A stretch of 64,000 nucleotides of DNA from Cokeromyces recurvatus. Taxonomy: Eukaryota; Mucoromycota; Mucoromycetes; Mucorales; Mucoraceae. The stretch lies in assembly GCF_025118155.1 (NCBI RefSeq), contig NW_026251388.1, positions 310,001 through 374,000 of the forward strand. The letters run 5' to 3'. The position numbers and the translations under genes were made by a program. Below are positions 1-9,693 of the stretch, piece by piece. The notes beneath the pieces were generated by a model. The model ran no database searches, was not told the DNA's origin, and saw nothing but the letters and a program-made list of their open reading frames with translations. Every line of letters begins with the position of its first letter. Position 1 is the stretch's first letter.

Positions 1-1378
1 CTTCATAATCTCAGAATAGAAAGATGTCAAACCGCCTAGGGATGTACCTACGTAGGCAGTATAGAGCATAAAGGAAGTCAATTGGCCAATAGAAATGACA
101 TCTTCCATCACCATTTTGCCACCATACCAAAGAACGGCTAAAACGGCTAAATTGCCTGCTAAACCTGAACCACCAAAGAAGAGACCACTAGCGAGGGCTT
201 CTTTTCTAGCCAATCTAAAGACATCCTGTACACGAATACTATATCGTTTTTGTTCCTCTTCTTCTTTTGCAAATGCTTGTACAGTACGTATATTACCAAT
301 ACGCTCCTCTGCAACCTTTGTAACTTCACTTATTGCGCTTTGTGTCTTTCTGGATAAAGTTTTTACATAACGACCGTAGACGATACCAAATAAAGCAATA
401 GGAGGAACAATCACCATCATAATACCAGTCAGTTTAGGACTAATGACTAACATCATTGTAGACCCTACAGAGGCCGTAGCTAAAGCTCTATCATGTATTT
501 ATAATCAGATATACTCACTGATATATATATATAAAAATATCTAAACTAGTTCGCTTGTCTTTTTTTTGTGTTACCTTAATCCATCACTCACATTATTTGT
601 CAAGCTTCTACCGACAATTGCTGTATCTGTTGATAATCTTGAAATCAATTCCCCAGTTCTGTTTTTATCAAAGAATGCCATATCTTGTCTTAAAACTGAT
701 TTAAACAAGTTATTACGAAGTCTTTGAATAATTCTTTCACCAGAGATTCTAAAGAGCAATACACGTCCCATGTTTGCTGTTGCACCTACTGCAAATACCA
801 ATGATAATACACCTGCAAACTGTGGCATAGTTAAACCTAAATAACCTTCCATAGATGGGTGTGTGACTATATCGATGATTTTACCCATTGAGAACGGGAT
901 TGACTATGTATGTATATGTATATAAGTATATATATATAATCATCGGTAAATATACAAATGTATTTATTTTCTTTTACACAGGTATCTGCTTACCATTGTA
1001 ATTGCCGAGGATACTACTAGTAAGCCAGTAGCAGCTAGAAGCATATATATATATGTATAAATCAACTTAGACTTCTTTTATATATGTATATATATATATA
1101 TATATATAAAGGGTATAATTACCGGTTAAGTTCCTTAACTCGGGTCTAGCCAAACGAAACAACTTTTTTACTTCGCCCAAATCCTCAGGTTTTTTTGGTG
1201 ATTTAATCTCTTTATTAGCAGTCGTCTGTCGACAAATATGGGTTGTAGTAAACGAACGTCGTATGATTGGCCTTTTAAAGGCTAAAATCTGGGGATGAGA
1301 AATTAACAACGCAGGTGGTTTCCTTTTACATAAAGGTGTTAACTTAATATTTGAAGACAGACATCTAAACAATAGCAT
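1..1378 (-). CDS. Mitochondrial ABC half-transporter (Mdl1/ABCB10-like), N-terminal part, cut by window edge
   Basis: Predicted exons (minus strand): 1378-1123, 1034-994, 903-575 and 487 to beyond base 1; all junctions are GT-AG and the frame is continuous. The start at 1378 gives an Arg/Ser-rich, acid-poor leader of about 50 residues, as expected for a mitochondrial presequence. The membrane domain then begins, with 'SIPFSMGKIID', 'FRISGERIIQRLRNNLFKS' and 'FFDKNRTGELISRLSTD', hallmarks of type-1 ABC exporter half-molecules close to ABCB10/Mdl1. The last readable exon covers TM segments 3-6 including the 'IRTVQAFAKEE' stretch. The ATP-binding domain (Walker A, signature, Walker B) lies outside the window. 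Family role: export across the inner mitochondrial membrane, peptides for yeast Mdl1. Orthology to Mdl1 rather than Mdl2/ABCB8 is not settled by this half. Confidence 0.88.
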
Positions 1379-1685
1379 ATTGTTTTATTTAACAAAAAAA
1401 AAAAAAAAAAAAAAAAAAAGGATAAAAGAGATGAATAATGATGGTAAATTAATATTCTATAAATTTTAATCTCAGGGGGGAAAGAATAAAAGGTTTTTTT
1501 TTTTTTTTTTTTTCAGCATTTGACAGTGTTGCGGCGTTTAGACAAAAAAAAAAAAAAAAAAAAAAATGACAGCAATAATTATACAGTCAAAAATTGTGTC
1601 TTTTTTTTTTTTTTTTTTTTTTCCTTTTTTTTTTTTTAATACATACTTTAGTTTTTTTATTCCCTTAAAATTAAATTATACATAA

Positions 1686-2544
1686 ATGCATCAATCAGAA
1701 AATTTAGATTCGATACCACAACCTAATTTACGTTTAGTTGAGACAAAGTCACACGCGCTTCACTATGGCTGGGTATTTTGGTTCATGCATCGATCTCCAG
1801 GAGAGAAGATTGTAAATTATGAAGGCGCAATGAAAAAAATTGCCACTTTTAATACGGTATTTATAAAATAAAAAATAGGATACATTATTTAAAGTAGAAT
1901 CATATTATTCTAAATAAATTTCGGATTTTTTTTTTTAAAAAAAAAATAAATAAATAAAGATCGAAGAATTTTGGGCAGTTTATAGTCGTCTTCGTCGTCC
2001 AAATGAATTACCAAATATTAGTGATTATCACTTATTTAAAGAAGGGGTTAGACCCGTATGGGAAGTAAGTGTTTCTTATTTATTCATGTGAATAATTTGT
2101 ACATTTACTTGACTTTTTTTTTCTTTCTTTTTTGTTAAAAAAAAAAGGATGAGGCAAATATTAATGGTGGAAAATGGATAGTTCGAGTGAAGAAAGGATT
2201 AGCTAATCGATACTGGGAATCGTTAGTATTGGCTATAATTGGGGATCAATTTGATGTTCAAGATGAAATTTGTGGTGCAGTTTTATCTATAAGAGGTTCA
2301 GAAGATATTATTTCTGTGTGGAATAAAACTTCTTTTGATGGAAAGATTAATCTCAAAATTAGGTAAAATTTATACACATCGATCTAAAAAAAAAAAAAAA
2401 AATTTTTTTAACTTTAAACAACTGATTAGGGATACCATTAAGAAACACTTAAATTTACCAGCAGAAACGACAATGGAATATAAAACACATAATGATGCTC
2501 TAAGAGACAATTCTAGTTTTCGTAATACGGATGTTTTCCGATAA
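1686..2544 (+). CDS. eIF4E family class II cap-binding protein (eIF4E2/4EHP-like)
   Basis: Four exons: 1686-1856, 1960-2064, 2148-2362 and 2430-2544, giving 201 aa. The protein matches eIF4E2/4EHP along its whole length: 'FMHRSPGE' after the first strand, 'EEFWAVYSRLRRP', 'DYHLFKEGVRPVWED', 'NGGKWIVRVKKGLANRYWE', 'EICGAVLSIRGSEDIISVW' and the C-terminal 'METKTH'-type block read here as 'MEYKTHNDALRDNSSFRNT'. Class II members replace the first cap-stacking Trp of eIF4E1 with an aromatic; here it is Phe/Tyr-like in 'GWVFWF'. Known family role: binds the m7G cap but engages eIF4G weakly, acting as a translational repressor in animals; the fungal role is less defined. The gene lies head-to-head with the ABC transporter, about 300 bp of poly-A/T-rich DNA between the starts. 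Confidence 0.93.
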
Positions 2545-3136
2545 AGATAATATATTAAATCGAATACGTTGTAATCTTGCTTCTAAGGGAAGAGAAAGTA
2601 AAGAAAAAAAAAAGATATTATTTCTATTGTATATAAATGTGTTCAATAAGAGTGATAAAAGTATAACAGAATTCTTCTAATGTTTAAAGAAAAAAAAAGG
2701 CGTTCATTAAGCTATACATATATGCTCTATGTATTCAAGTAAAGGAAATGGATAAGATAAATTATATCACGATACATAGAGTCATGTTAAAGATAAACGT
2801 ATTATATGATAGATGGGTCTTATATATTAAATGACTATAAATTATAGCCTCTTTAACAATGGATACGTAGTGCATATAGTTTATGAAAGAAACTACAAGT
2901 ACACTACTAACTAATGCTAGTATAGTTATAAACGTAATAATAAAACAAAATGTAGTAGTATAAAATCATCATTCCTTTTCATTGTAGTTTATTTTAATTT
3001 ATATGCGTTTACATTTATACAAGTGATATAAATGTAAACGTATACAAATATATGTATTGTCTTGTATGTATTATATGTATATGTGTTATGTGATATATTA
3101 AACTTTTTTTTTTTTTTTTTTTTTTTTTTATTCTTC
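2545..3136. other. Intergenic, convergent 3' ends
   Basis: AT-rich spacer between the 3' ends of the eIF4E2-like and PP2C genes. I see several ATATGT/GTATAC runs and a long poly-T at about 3101-3129, but no coding pattern or recognisable RNA. Confidence 0.5.
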
Positions 3137-4664
3137 TTATTTTCTTGTTTTTTCTTCTTCTTCTTTCTTTTCTATATCTGATAATAGAGAAGATGTAAGA
3201 TTAGGAGCATTCTTTAATTCATTAATAGAATAGAGTCTAGACCCAGATGTTATACCTTCTTTACTACTACTACTACTACTATCTTCTACTTGCTTCGCAT
3301 TAATACTGTTAACAACCTCTGTCGGATATAGTTCAGCTACAGAATCCCTAATCTTTGCATACCATTCTTCCTCAGTTTTGCCATTTAAAAATGCAATAAT
3401 CTCAACTGTCATATTATCACAGCCTACTCCCCCTGTGTTGGATGAATCAGCAAGACAATTATCCATTAATCTTTCACATATTTCTTTTAAAGGAACATTA
3501 TTAGCTACATGTTTTCGAACAAAAGTAGCTACTTCTTGATTTGTCATGCAATCCCAAATACCATCACAAGCTAATACAATAAATTCATCTTTATCTGTCA
3601 TTTTGTGTACTGTAATATCAGGATCAGCTATAAATGTATATTAGTGAGTAAAAAGTATACATACAATACTTAAATTTATTTCTTATTGTTACCTGTAACA
3701 GCTTGTTTCTCAGGTGGTAAATCGGTTGCATTTTTAAATTCAAAATCACCTAAAGCTCTTGATAATGCAAGGTTACCTATTTATTTATTTATTTATTTTC
3801 TCCATTAAAACCGAATTATATGTATATATCTACTTGATATGTAAAATTACCATTAACACGCCCCATTTCAACATATCCTCCAGCATTCTTAATACGCTCA
3901 GTTTCTTTAGGATTTGTTGGCTTATGGTCTTGAGATAATGCAACAGCTATGCCATTAGCACAGATAATAGCACGAGAATCACCAGCATTACTCTACATAA
4001 AAAAAAAAAAGGTTCATAAATTATACTCTTTATAAAACATGATATAAACTTCTTACAATGTATAAAACATTATCCTTTGTTAATAATGCAACAATCGCAG
4101 TACATCCAGAAGGCTCATGTTCATATTCAGGATCTTAATAAAAAAAATAAAATAAAGTGTGTCATTATTGTGTCATTTTTTTTTCTTCCATGGAAATTGA
4201 AAAAAGAAATACCTTCACGTAAATTTGCATCAATTTGAAAAAAGCCTTTTCGTAGACTATCCTTATACTCTCCCTTTTTAAAGTCTTCTGAATTTATGAC
4301 AAGTTCCGGAAGTTGTTGGCTGCTATATTTTGCTATGTTAGCACCTAATGAATATCAAATTATGTAAACATTCAACATATATAAATTGACACACTTTTAT
4401 TTATTTATCTTTTTTGCTTTACCTCCATGTCCATCAAATACAGCAAAAAAAGCAGTGCCTGTATTTTCATAGTCCAAGATATGTGTATGTGCATCTTCCA
4501 TACCTAAACAAGAAATTGAATATAAGAAAAAAAAAGAAATACTTTCCATTTATACACTTACTTATTCTCCAGCCTTGCATGGAAGAAGCACCAAATAGGA
4601 GCCTACTATTTTTTCCCTCGGTTGTATGCTTTGTTGTAATGGGCGAAGCTAATATTTGGCCCAT
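3137..4664 (-). CDS. PP2C-type Ser/Thr protein phosphatase (Ptc2/Ptc3-like)
   Basis: Seven exons: 4664-4562, 4503-4423, 4344-4213, 4133-4057, 3992-3851, 3776-3693 and 3627-3137; 369 aa. I chose the ATG at 4664 because the protein then starts '[14 protein letters not shown]', the Ptc2/3 N-terminus with a possible myristoylation glycine; an in-frame ATG at 4691 would add 9 residues. Metal-coordinating motifs are present: 'MEDAHTH', '[10 protein letters not shown]', 'NAGDSRA', 'ALSRALGDF', '[18 protein letters not shown]' and '[12 protein letters not shown]'. The family dephosphorylates stress-MAPK and checkpoint-kinase targets. The C-terminal tail of about 70 residues carries a poly-Ser run and ends in a Glu/Lys-rich stretch, less conserved than the core. 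Convergent with the eIF4E2-like gene. Confidence 0.95.
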
Positions 4665-4932
4665 GTCGTTTCCTTTAAAAATCGTAAACACGTTTGTGAA
4701 AAAATAAATAAATGAATGGCTTGGTAAGTGAACTTCTTTTTTTTTGTTTACTTTTTAACTTTCTATTTTTTTGTTACTTTGATAATAAAAATAATAAAAA
4801 AAGTCAATAAGCTATAAACAAAAAATTTTTTTTTCTCTTGAAATACACTCACAAAAAAAGAAAAATAAAAATAAAAAATAAAATGAAATGGAATAAAACA
4901 ATGACAATGTATTTACTAAATATTAATAATAG

Positions 4933-5023
4933 AGTTTTTACATTTCAAAATCAAACAATGTTAGTATTTTTCCGGACGAATCAAAATTAATTTTAAGACA
5001 TTTAGCTTACCTTTTTTGGAAAA
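4933..5023 (+). repeat. Left inverted repeat of the Fanzor element
   Basis: Reads inward from 'AGTTTTTAC' to 'TTACCTTTTTTGG', with the invariant core 'GGACGAATCAAAAT' at 4975-4988. The reverse complement of 8215-8305 matches it gap-free. Most mismatches in the outer 27 bases are transitions, which suggests old divergence. Confidence 0.8.
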
Positions 5024-5470
5024 AGTAAAAATGGAAATTAGATGCATGTTTAGACTTTTTTACCTACTAGACATCCAATAATGTTAGAATGCTAATTAAT
5101 AATTGCCAAATAATAATTTCTAGTCCTGCGCGCCGAGAGACAGTAGATGCAGGTGGCTCTTTGAGACTGAATTTATTTGAAGAAAGCTTGAAAGCTTAGC
5201 TTGGAGGGCAAGTAGGTGTGCCTAATTTTATAATCATAAGCCAAATAATCCTTTATAAACATTTTGCTTACAACACAACTAGTGATAGCCTCAAGCGTTT
5301 GAACCATAAGCAAAGGTCGAAAAAAAAAAATGACAACCTCCGCTCGGCGAGATCCCACACCACACCCACCACCAGTAATAAGATAAATGTTGTCCGTATA
5401 ATCACCTTTTTTCTTAAAAAAAAAAATCTTAGATAAACTGGTTTTCTTTCACTTTCTTACTTTATTGAAC
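5024..5470. promoter_or_regulatory. 5' region of the Fanzor element
   Basis: Spacer from the left inverted repeat to the Fanzor start codon. It includes a noticeably more GC-rich stretch (about 5123-5160 and 5330-5375, with 'CCTGCGCGCCGAGAG') that stands out from the AT-rich surroundings and probably holds promoter/leader sequence. A short ATG frame at 5329 ends after 18 codons and does not splice in frame to the main gene. Confidence 0.4.
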
Positions 5471-8087
5471 ATGTCTAATGAATATCGGTCTGGCATTATT
5501 AAAATAAAGAAAGAAACGGTTTTCAACAATCGACTGGTATTTAATGAAGGTCAGAACTTAATAAAAAATGTATATAAAAGTTTTTACTAACTGATATTAT
5601 AGCAAACGCCAAGTGTACCGACTGTGAAGAAGTAGGACATTTCAATAAAAACTACTACAAGTGCAAGTTTTACAAAGAAGCAGCCGCTGATGATGGTACG
5701 GCAATTTAATATTATACTATTTATATATAATAATGATTATGTATAGTTGGAACTTCAAGCAAGAAAAGAAAGCAAAGCAAAAGTTTGAAGCAAGCTAAAC
5801 AAACAGCAAAACGACAAAAGACCACAAATGATAATGTGACCAATCTTCATTGTAAGAAATGCTGTGGTGATAATCATTCTACAACAAGATCTCCCCTATG
5901 TCCATACAATATAACACCTAAAGCTAAAGTATTAGAACAGAACCTTGGCACTAATTACAAGGCGTTCACAAGAAAATTACTTTTTGATAGTTGTATCAAT
6001 CAAGCTCACCGCCATATTAAATCTAACATCATACAGACATGTGCTGCCGTGAGGGATATCACAGTTAGAGCCAAAATTTTTGTGAATTACTATGTCTTGT
6101 TGAACCCAAGTGGACAAGTCCACAATGGTATCTTTAAGAAAAACTTTTGGTACAGCATGTGTCAACTGATAAACAGCCAAAGAATCACAAACCAGAAAGA
6201 CATACCAGCCGAATTAATTAATATTTGGAACGATTTTCATAACAGATACAGACATGCCAAAGTGAATATCACACTTCTTCCAGGTGCCAGTCAGTGTATC
6301 TCAGAAGCATGCACTGAAATCGAAACGCTGTATAATAACATGATTGTCGAAACATTCGAGCTTAAGCTTCTGTCTTTTCTTCGCTACAAGGTCCAAATGC
6401 TATTACCGGTAAGTGTAACATTTCATTTTTCTTTTTTTATGACAATCACTTACATAACAAATCAATAGAATGTCACAAAACGCTCTGTAATTGATTCAAT
6501 CTCTCGTGAATACTGCTACCAATTCATTTGCCAAGGGAACTCTATCTGGCCTGAAGATGACTGCATAAATGAAGGAGTAAAAACAGTCATCCGCGATATG
6601 TGCATACCTTTCAAGCAGGCACTAAACAGAAAAGTTACCTTGAACGAACTTGCAAAAGATCCAGGTGCATTTGTCCAATTTTTATTATTTCTCAATGCCG
6701 GATTGGAGCGCGAAATCGAAGAACATAATCCTTACGATGTGAGGCGACTCCCACTGCCAAAGCTCATTTCGGTGTTACCAAAAGCATCAGCACATTGGAG
6801 ATCAATCACAATAAGTGTGAACGCTTTATCATGTTTTACAAAAACGTCACTGCCACGGGGATTTCAAAGACAGCTAAGATTGTTTTATGATGTTTTCAAT
6901 TTTGGGAAACTGCGATACAGAGAGTGAGTATAGATAGAGATTGTATCAAATCAGACTTATGTATTTCTTACTTTTATATTTGATACGGACTGATGGGTTT
7001 GTTGTGGATTTTTTGTTTTACAAAAGATGTCAAGCCAGTTACGGTCCTTCTTTGCAACGCTTTGAGTTGACTCTTCGCGACTTCACTTTACCAGAAGTAG
7101 CAAAGGATTATCATCCAATTTTTGTTGACCCTGGGAGAAAGTCTGTATTCACTGCTGTAAGTGGTTTAAACGAGTCTAGGCACCCAATAATCCGCTGCAG
7201 TACTAAGGAGTATTATCATCTTACTGGTTCGACTGTTTTTTCTGCCCAGCAGCAATTTTTGAAAAGTCAAAACGGAATAGAGGATATTGAATCAAGAATC
7301 CCCACAACCAAGACATCAAACCCGGAGCGTTTTTTAGACTATGTTCAATATCTGTTTGATAACATAAATACTTTATTCAACTTTTACAATTCCAGTACTG
7401 CAAAAAAACGCTTCCAACTTTATCAAGGGAGGCAAAAAGCACAAGAAACTATGGTCAATATGCTTATAAATGGCGACACCAAATATAATCGAAGTAGGAG
7501 AAACAAGAAGAGGCAGAAAAAGAAGAAACAAAAGAAGAAAAGAAAGAAGAAACCAAATAAGAACGATACTATCAAGTATAAATATTTTCTACTTGAATAT
7601 ATTCAAACAGTTATTAATTCAATTTTTTTTCTTTAGAGAAAAACTGAACAAATGGAGACCCATCAAATACAAAGAAGACAAGACAAAGGTTCCTCTGATA
7701 GTATTTGGAAGTGGAATGTTCAATAAGGACACCAATAAGATCAGGACGCTCAGATGTGGGGTGACGGGTATTTTATGGCGCGCGCTGAAAAGGCGAGAAG
7801 CGGCTGGACAACTTATCACAATCACAATTGACGAGTTCCGAACATCCAAAGTATGCAGTAAATGCCAAACTCTAACCTTGATGCCAGCCTCGCCTGTTAC
7901 TAGATTGAGTGTACTGGTCTGTTCTTCTTGTCATACTCTTTGGCAAAGAGACATTAATGCCTCCCGAAACATGATGACAATCTCTATCAGCATTTGGCAG
8001 GGACGAGAAAGACCAACACCTTTTCAACGCACTACCACCACCACCACTACCACCACCACCACCACACCGCCACAGTCATCGCTGTAA
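5471..8087 (+). CDS. Fanzor: eukaryotic TnpB-like RNA-guided RuvC nuclease
   Basis: Six exons, uninterrupted frame: 5471-5549, 5603-5695, 5747-6408, 6469-6923, 7027-7575 and 7637-8087; 762 aa. Order: a CX2CX4HX7C knuckle (C31, C34, H39, C47), a second with identical spacing (C93, C96, H101, C109), a long helical region, then a split RuvC domain. RuvC-I is 'PIFVDPGRKSVFTA' (D464). A Lys/Arg-rich block at about 585-608 may be a nuclear signal. 'VPLIVFGSGMF' (631-641) sits where TnpB carries its usual RuvC-II glutamate but has Gly. The glutamate appears instead in 'ITIDEFRTSKVCSKC' (E679), the rearranged position described for Fanzors. The zinc ribbon (C686, C689, C708, C711) leads into 'RDINASRNM' (RuvC-III, D718). 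The C-terminus has a poly-Thr run from an (ACC)n tract at about 8031-8070. Family role: RNA-guided DNA cleavage using a guide encoded near the 3' end. All catalytic residues are intact, so an active product is plausible but untested. Confidence 0.92.
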
Positions 8088-8214
8088 TAAACACAGCTTA
8101 CCTAGTGTATTTAGATGACCACATTCACTCAACTTCTGTTGTTTGGATGCTTTACAGGTAAGCGTCTGAAAATTATGTTTACTTTGTTTAAAAACTAATC
8201 TCACTTCTTCTTCG
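8088..8214 (+). ncRNA. Candidate Fanzor guide-RNA (omega-RNA) region
   Basis: The 3' flank of a Fanzor/TnpB gene up to the element end is where guide RNAs of these nucleases are normally encoded, sometimes overlapping the ORF end. Here 127 bases lie between the stop codon and the right inverted repeat. I see no diagnostic fold by eye, so position is the only evidence. Confidence 0.35.
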
Positions 8215-8305
8215 TTTGTCTAAAAAAGGTAAACTAAATATTTAAAAACTTATTTTGATTCGTCCAGAAAAAAACTAACTTCGTCCAAATTTAAAGCGTA
8301 AAAAC
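8215..8305 (-). repeat. Right inverted repeat of the Fanzor element
   Basis: Inverted copy of 4933-5023; its core is 'ATTTTGATTCGTCC' (8252-8265). Its outer 27 bases overlap the first codons of the LINE fragment that starts at 8279. Either the element inserted at or near the LINE, or the outer similarity is partly chance and the true end is 8278. Confidence 0.78.
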
Positions 8306-8716
8306 TGTAGACGAATTAAACGCCCCACTCTTGAATTGGATCCCATCCTTTACTTACCAATGACTACCTCAGAACGTAGCCGAGTGCTTCGATGGCGACT
8401 TGGCTGGCTACCGGGTGGTAAACCTAAAGAGTGTGTCTTTCATCCGTCCCATAATTGGAGCCGACAACATGCTATTGAGTGCTTACATGTACATCATCGT
8501 CTCTACATGCCTACTTCAGTCGAAGATCCCATCTCGTTCCTCCTCAACTTGCTTCCACTACATAAACCTCGTCGTCCTTCTGATTGTACGAGCTGGTATA
8601 CTTTATGGCCTATTCTTTGTACAATTCTACATGAACTTGATTACTACTTCCATGATGAATTTCCTCCTGATCCTATCGACCCTGGTCTCAAGCTGTTGAA
8701 TTGGTTATCCAAGTAA
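8279..8716 (+). pseudogene. C-terminal fragment of a LINE reverse transcriptase (5'-truncated)
   Basis: Open frame without an initiating ATG, preceded in frame by a stop at 8276. It begins 'LRPNLKRKNCRRIKRPTLE' and continues 'MTTSERSRVLRWRLGWLPGG' and 'HNWSRQHAIECLHVHHRL', a His/Cys-containing block, then 'PISFLLNLLP' and a C-terminus 'DPGLKLLNWLSK'. I recognise this as the post-RT C-terminal region common in mucoralean non-LTR retrotransposon proteins. The RT domain is missing. About 250 bp of untranslated sequence and an A-rich tail follow, as expected for a 5'-truncated LINE insertion. Family assignment rests on pattern memory. Confidence 0.65.
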
Positions 8717-9006
8717 TAGTGTGTGTCTTCCTGATCACTTTAATCTGGTTTGTATTTAAATTGTTTCTTCTCACTTTCTCACTTTTTCGCTTTTTCCTCC
8801 TTATATTTTCTCTTAATTCCAAAATACTGCTCTTTTCTTTTTCCTTCTCGTTTTCCTTTTTCCCTTCTTGTCCTTTAGGAAGGTTTTTATTCTTATTTCC
8901 CCTCTATAACTGGCTCGGGCAATATTGCGCATTTATTTCGTCGCTACATGCTCATTGCCAAAAAATTTAAAAAAAAAAAAAAAATAATAATAATAATAAT
9001 AATAAA
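8279..9006 (+). mobile_element. 5'-truncated non-LTR retrotransposon copy with A-rich tail
   Basis: Spans the RT C-terminal fragment, a pyrimidine-rich 3' UTR and a tail of A(16) plus (AAT)n at 8969-9006. A poly-A/AAT 3' end with loss of the 5' part is the classic product of target-primed reverse transcription. No target-site duplication was found, probably because the left junction has been altered by the adjoining Fanzor element. Confidence 0.6.
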
Positions 9007-9017
9007 ACTCAGAATTT

Positions 9018-9069
9018 AATCGTAGACGAATTAAAATTAAATTTCAGACTCAATGATTACCATTTTTGG
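9018..9069 (+). repeat. Third, solitary copy of the Fanzor-element terminal repeat
   Basis: 9024-9060 aligns gap-free to 4976-5012 of the left inverted repeat (28 of 37 bases by my count), sharing 'GACGAAT', 'AAAATTAA' and a final 'TTACC', followed by a T-run and 'GGA' in both. It has the left-end orientation and no obvious partner further right. Confidence 0.55.
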
Positions 9070-9693
9070 ACAGACCACAAAGGAATTAATTTTTGAACCA
9101 AGTGTAATTTCATACGTTACCAGTAGCTATCTCTAAATATCTAAAAGAGAAAAAGGTTGTTTACTGCAATGTAACAATGAGAAAATACTGTTGTTTTTTT
9201 GGGGGTATTTTTTTTTCTTACCAGCACCATCTTTCCATATCGAAATGGATATGGCTAATATATATATATATATATATATATTTTTTTTGGCTCCATAACA
9301 TCAATAAACGACAGTAGATTTAAGGGCATTTAAATATCATCTTTATACAAATAAAATCACTTGATGAGTTCAATTAAAGTAAATAATCCATCAAAAAGGG
9401 GTTACCATTTTTTTTTCTATATAAAGAACTTTTAGGATAATAAAAAAAGAAAAGAATCAAGTAATATATAAATATACATATATATATATATATACATATA
9501 AAGGTTTAGTGCTTCATGTAGAAGGGCATATATATTTGAGATAACAAAAGATTAAATTTTATTAGAGGTATATTGAGGAGAAAAGAGAGGAAAGGGTGTT
9601 GTGTAATGAGAGAGAGAGAGAAAAAAAAAGAAAAAGGGAATAAGTAAAGGAAACAATAATTATTGGATTAGCTTATGACTGCTCAGTAATGTC
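9070..9693. other. Intergenic
   Basis: AT-rich spacer with (TA)n at about 9261-9281 and 9480-9493, and a GAGA run at 9608-9620 close to the 3' end of the next gene. No gene seen. Confidence 0.5.

Larger units (their letters stand above)
4933..8305 (+). mobile_element. Fanzor-carrying DNA element bounded by imperfect inverted repeats
   Basis: The intact Fanzor gene (5471-8087) lies between two copies of one sequence in opposite orientation: 4933-5023 (forward) and 8215-8305 (inverted). They align without gaps at about 79% over the 81 bases I counted (64 matches), and at 85% (46 of 54) over the inner part. This is the arrangement expected of terminal inverted repeats, giving an element of about 3.3 kb. 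I found no convincing target-site duplication, so the exact ends are uncertain; the strong similarity could stop at 4960 and 8278. No separate transposase gene is visible inside. Established background: Fanzor genes descend from TnpB and are often carried by eukaryotic DNA transposons. The assignment of this unit as mobile is inference. Confidence 0.7.

Noticed and set aside
8307..8320. 14-base identity 'GTAGACGAATTAAA' at 8307-8320 and 9022-9035
   Set aside because: The first copy lies inside the LINE coding frame; the match does not extend, so it is not taken as a target-site duplication.
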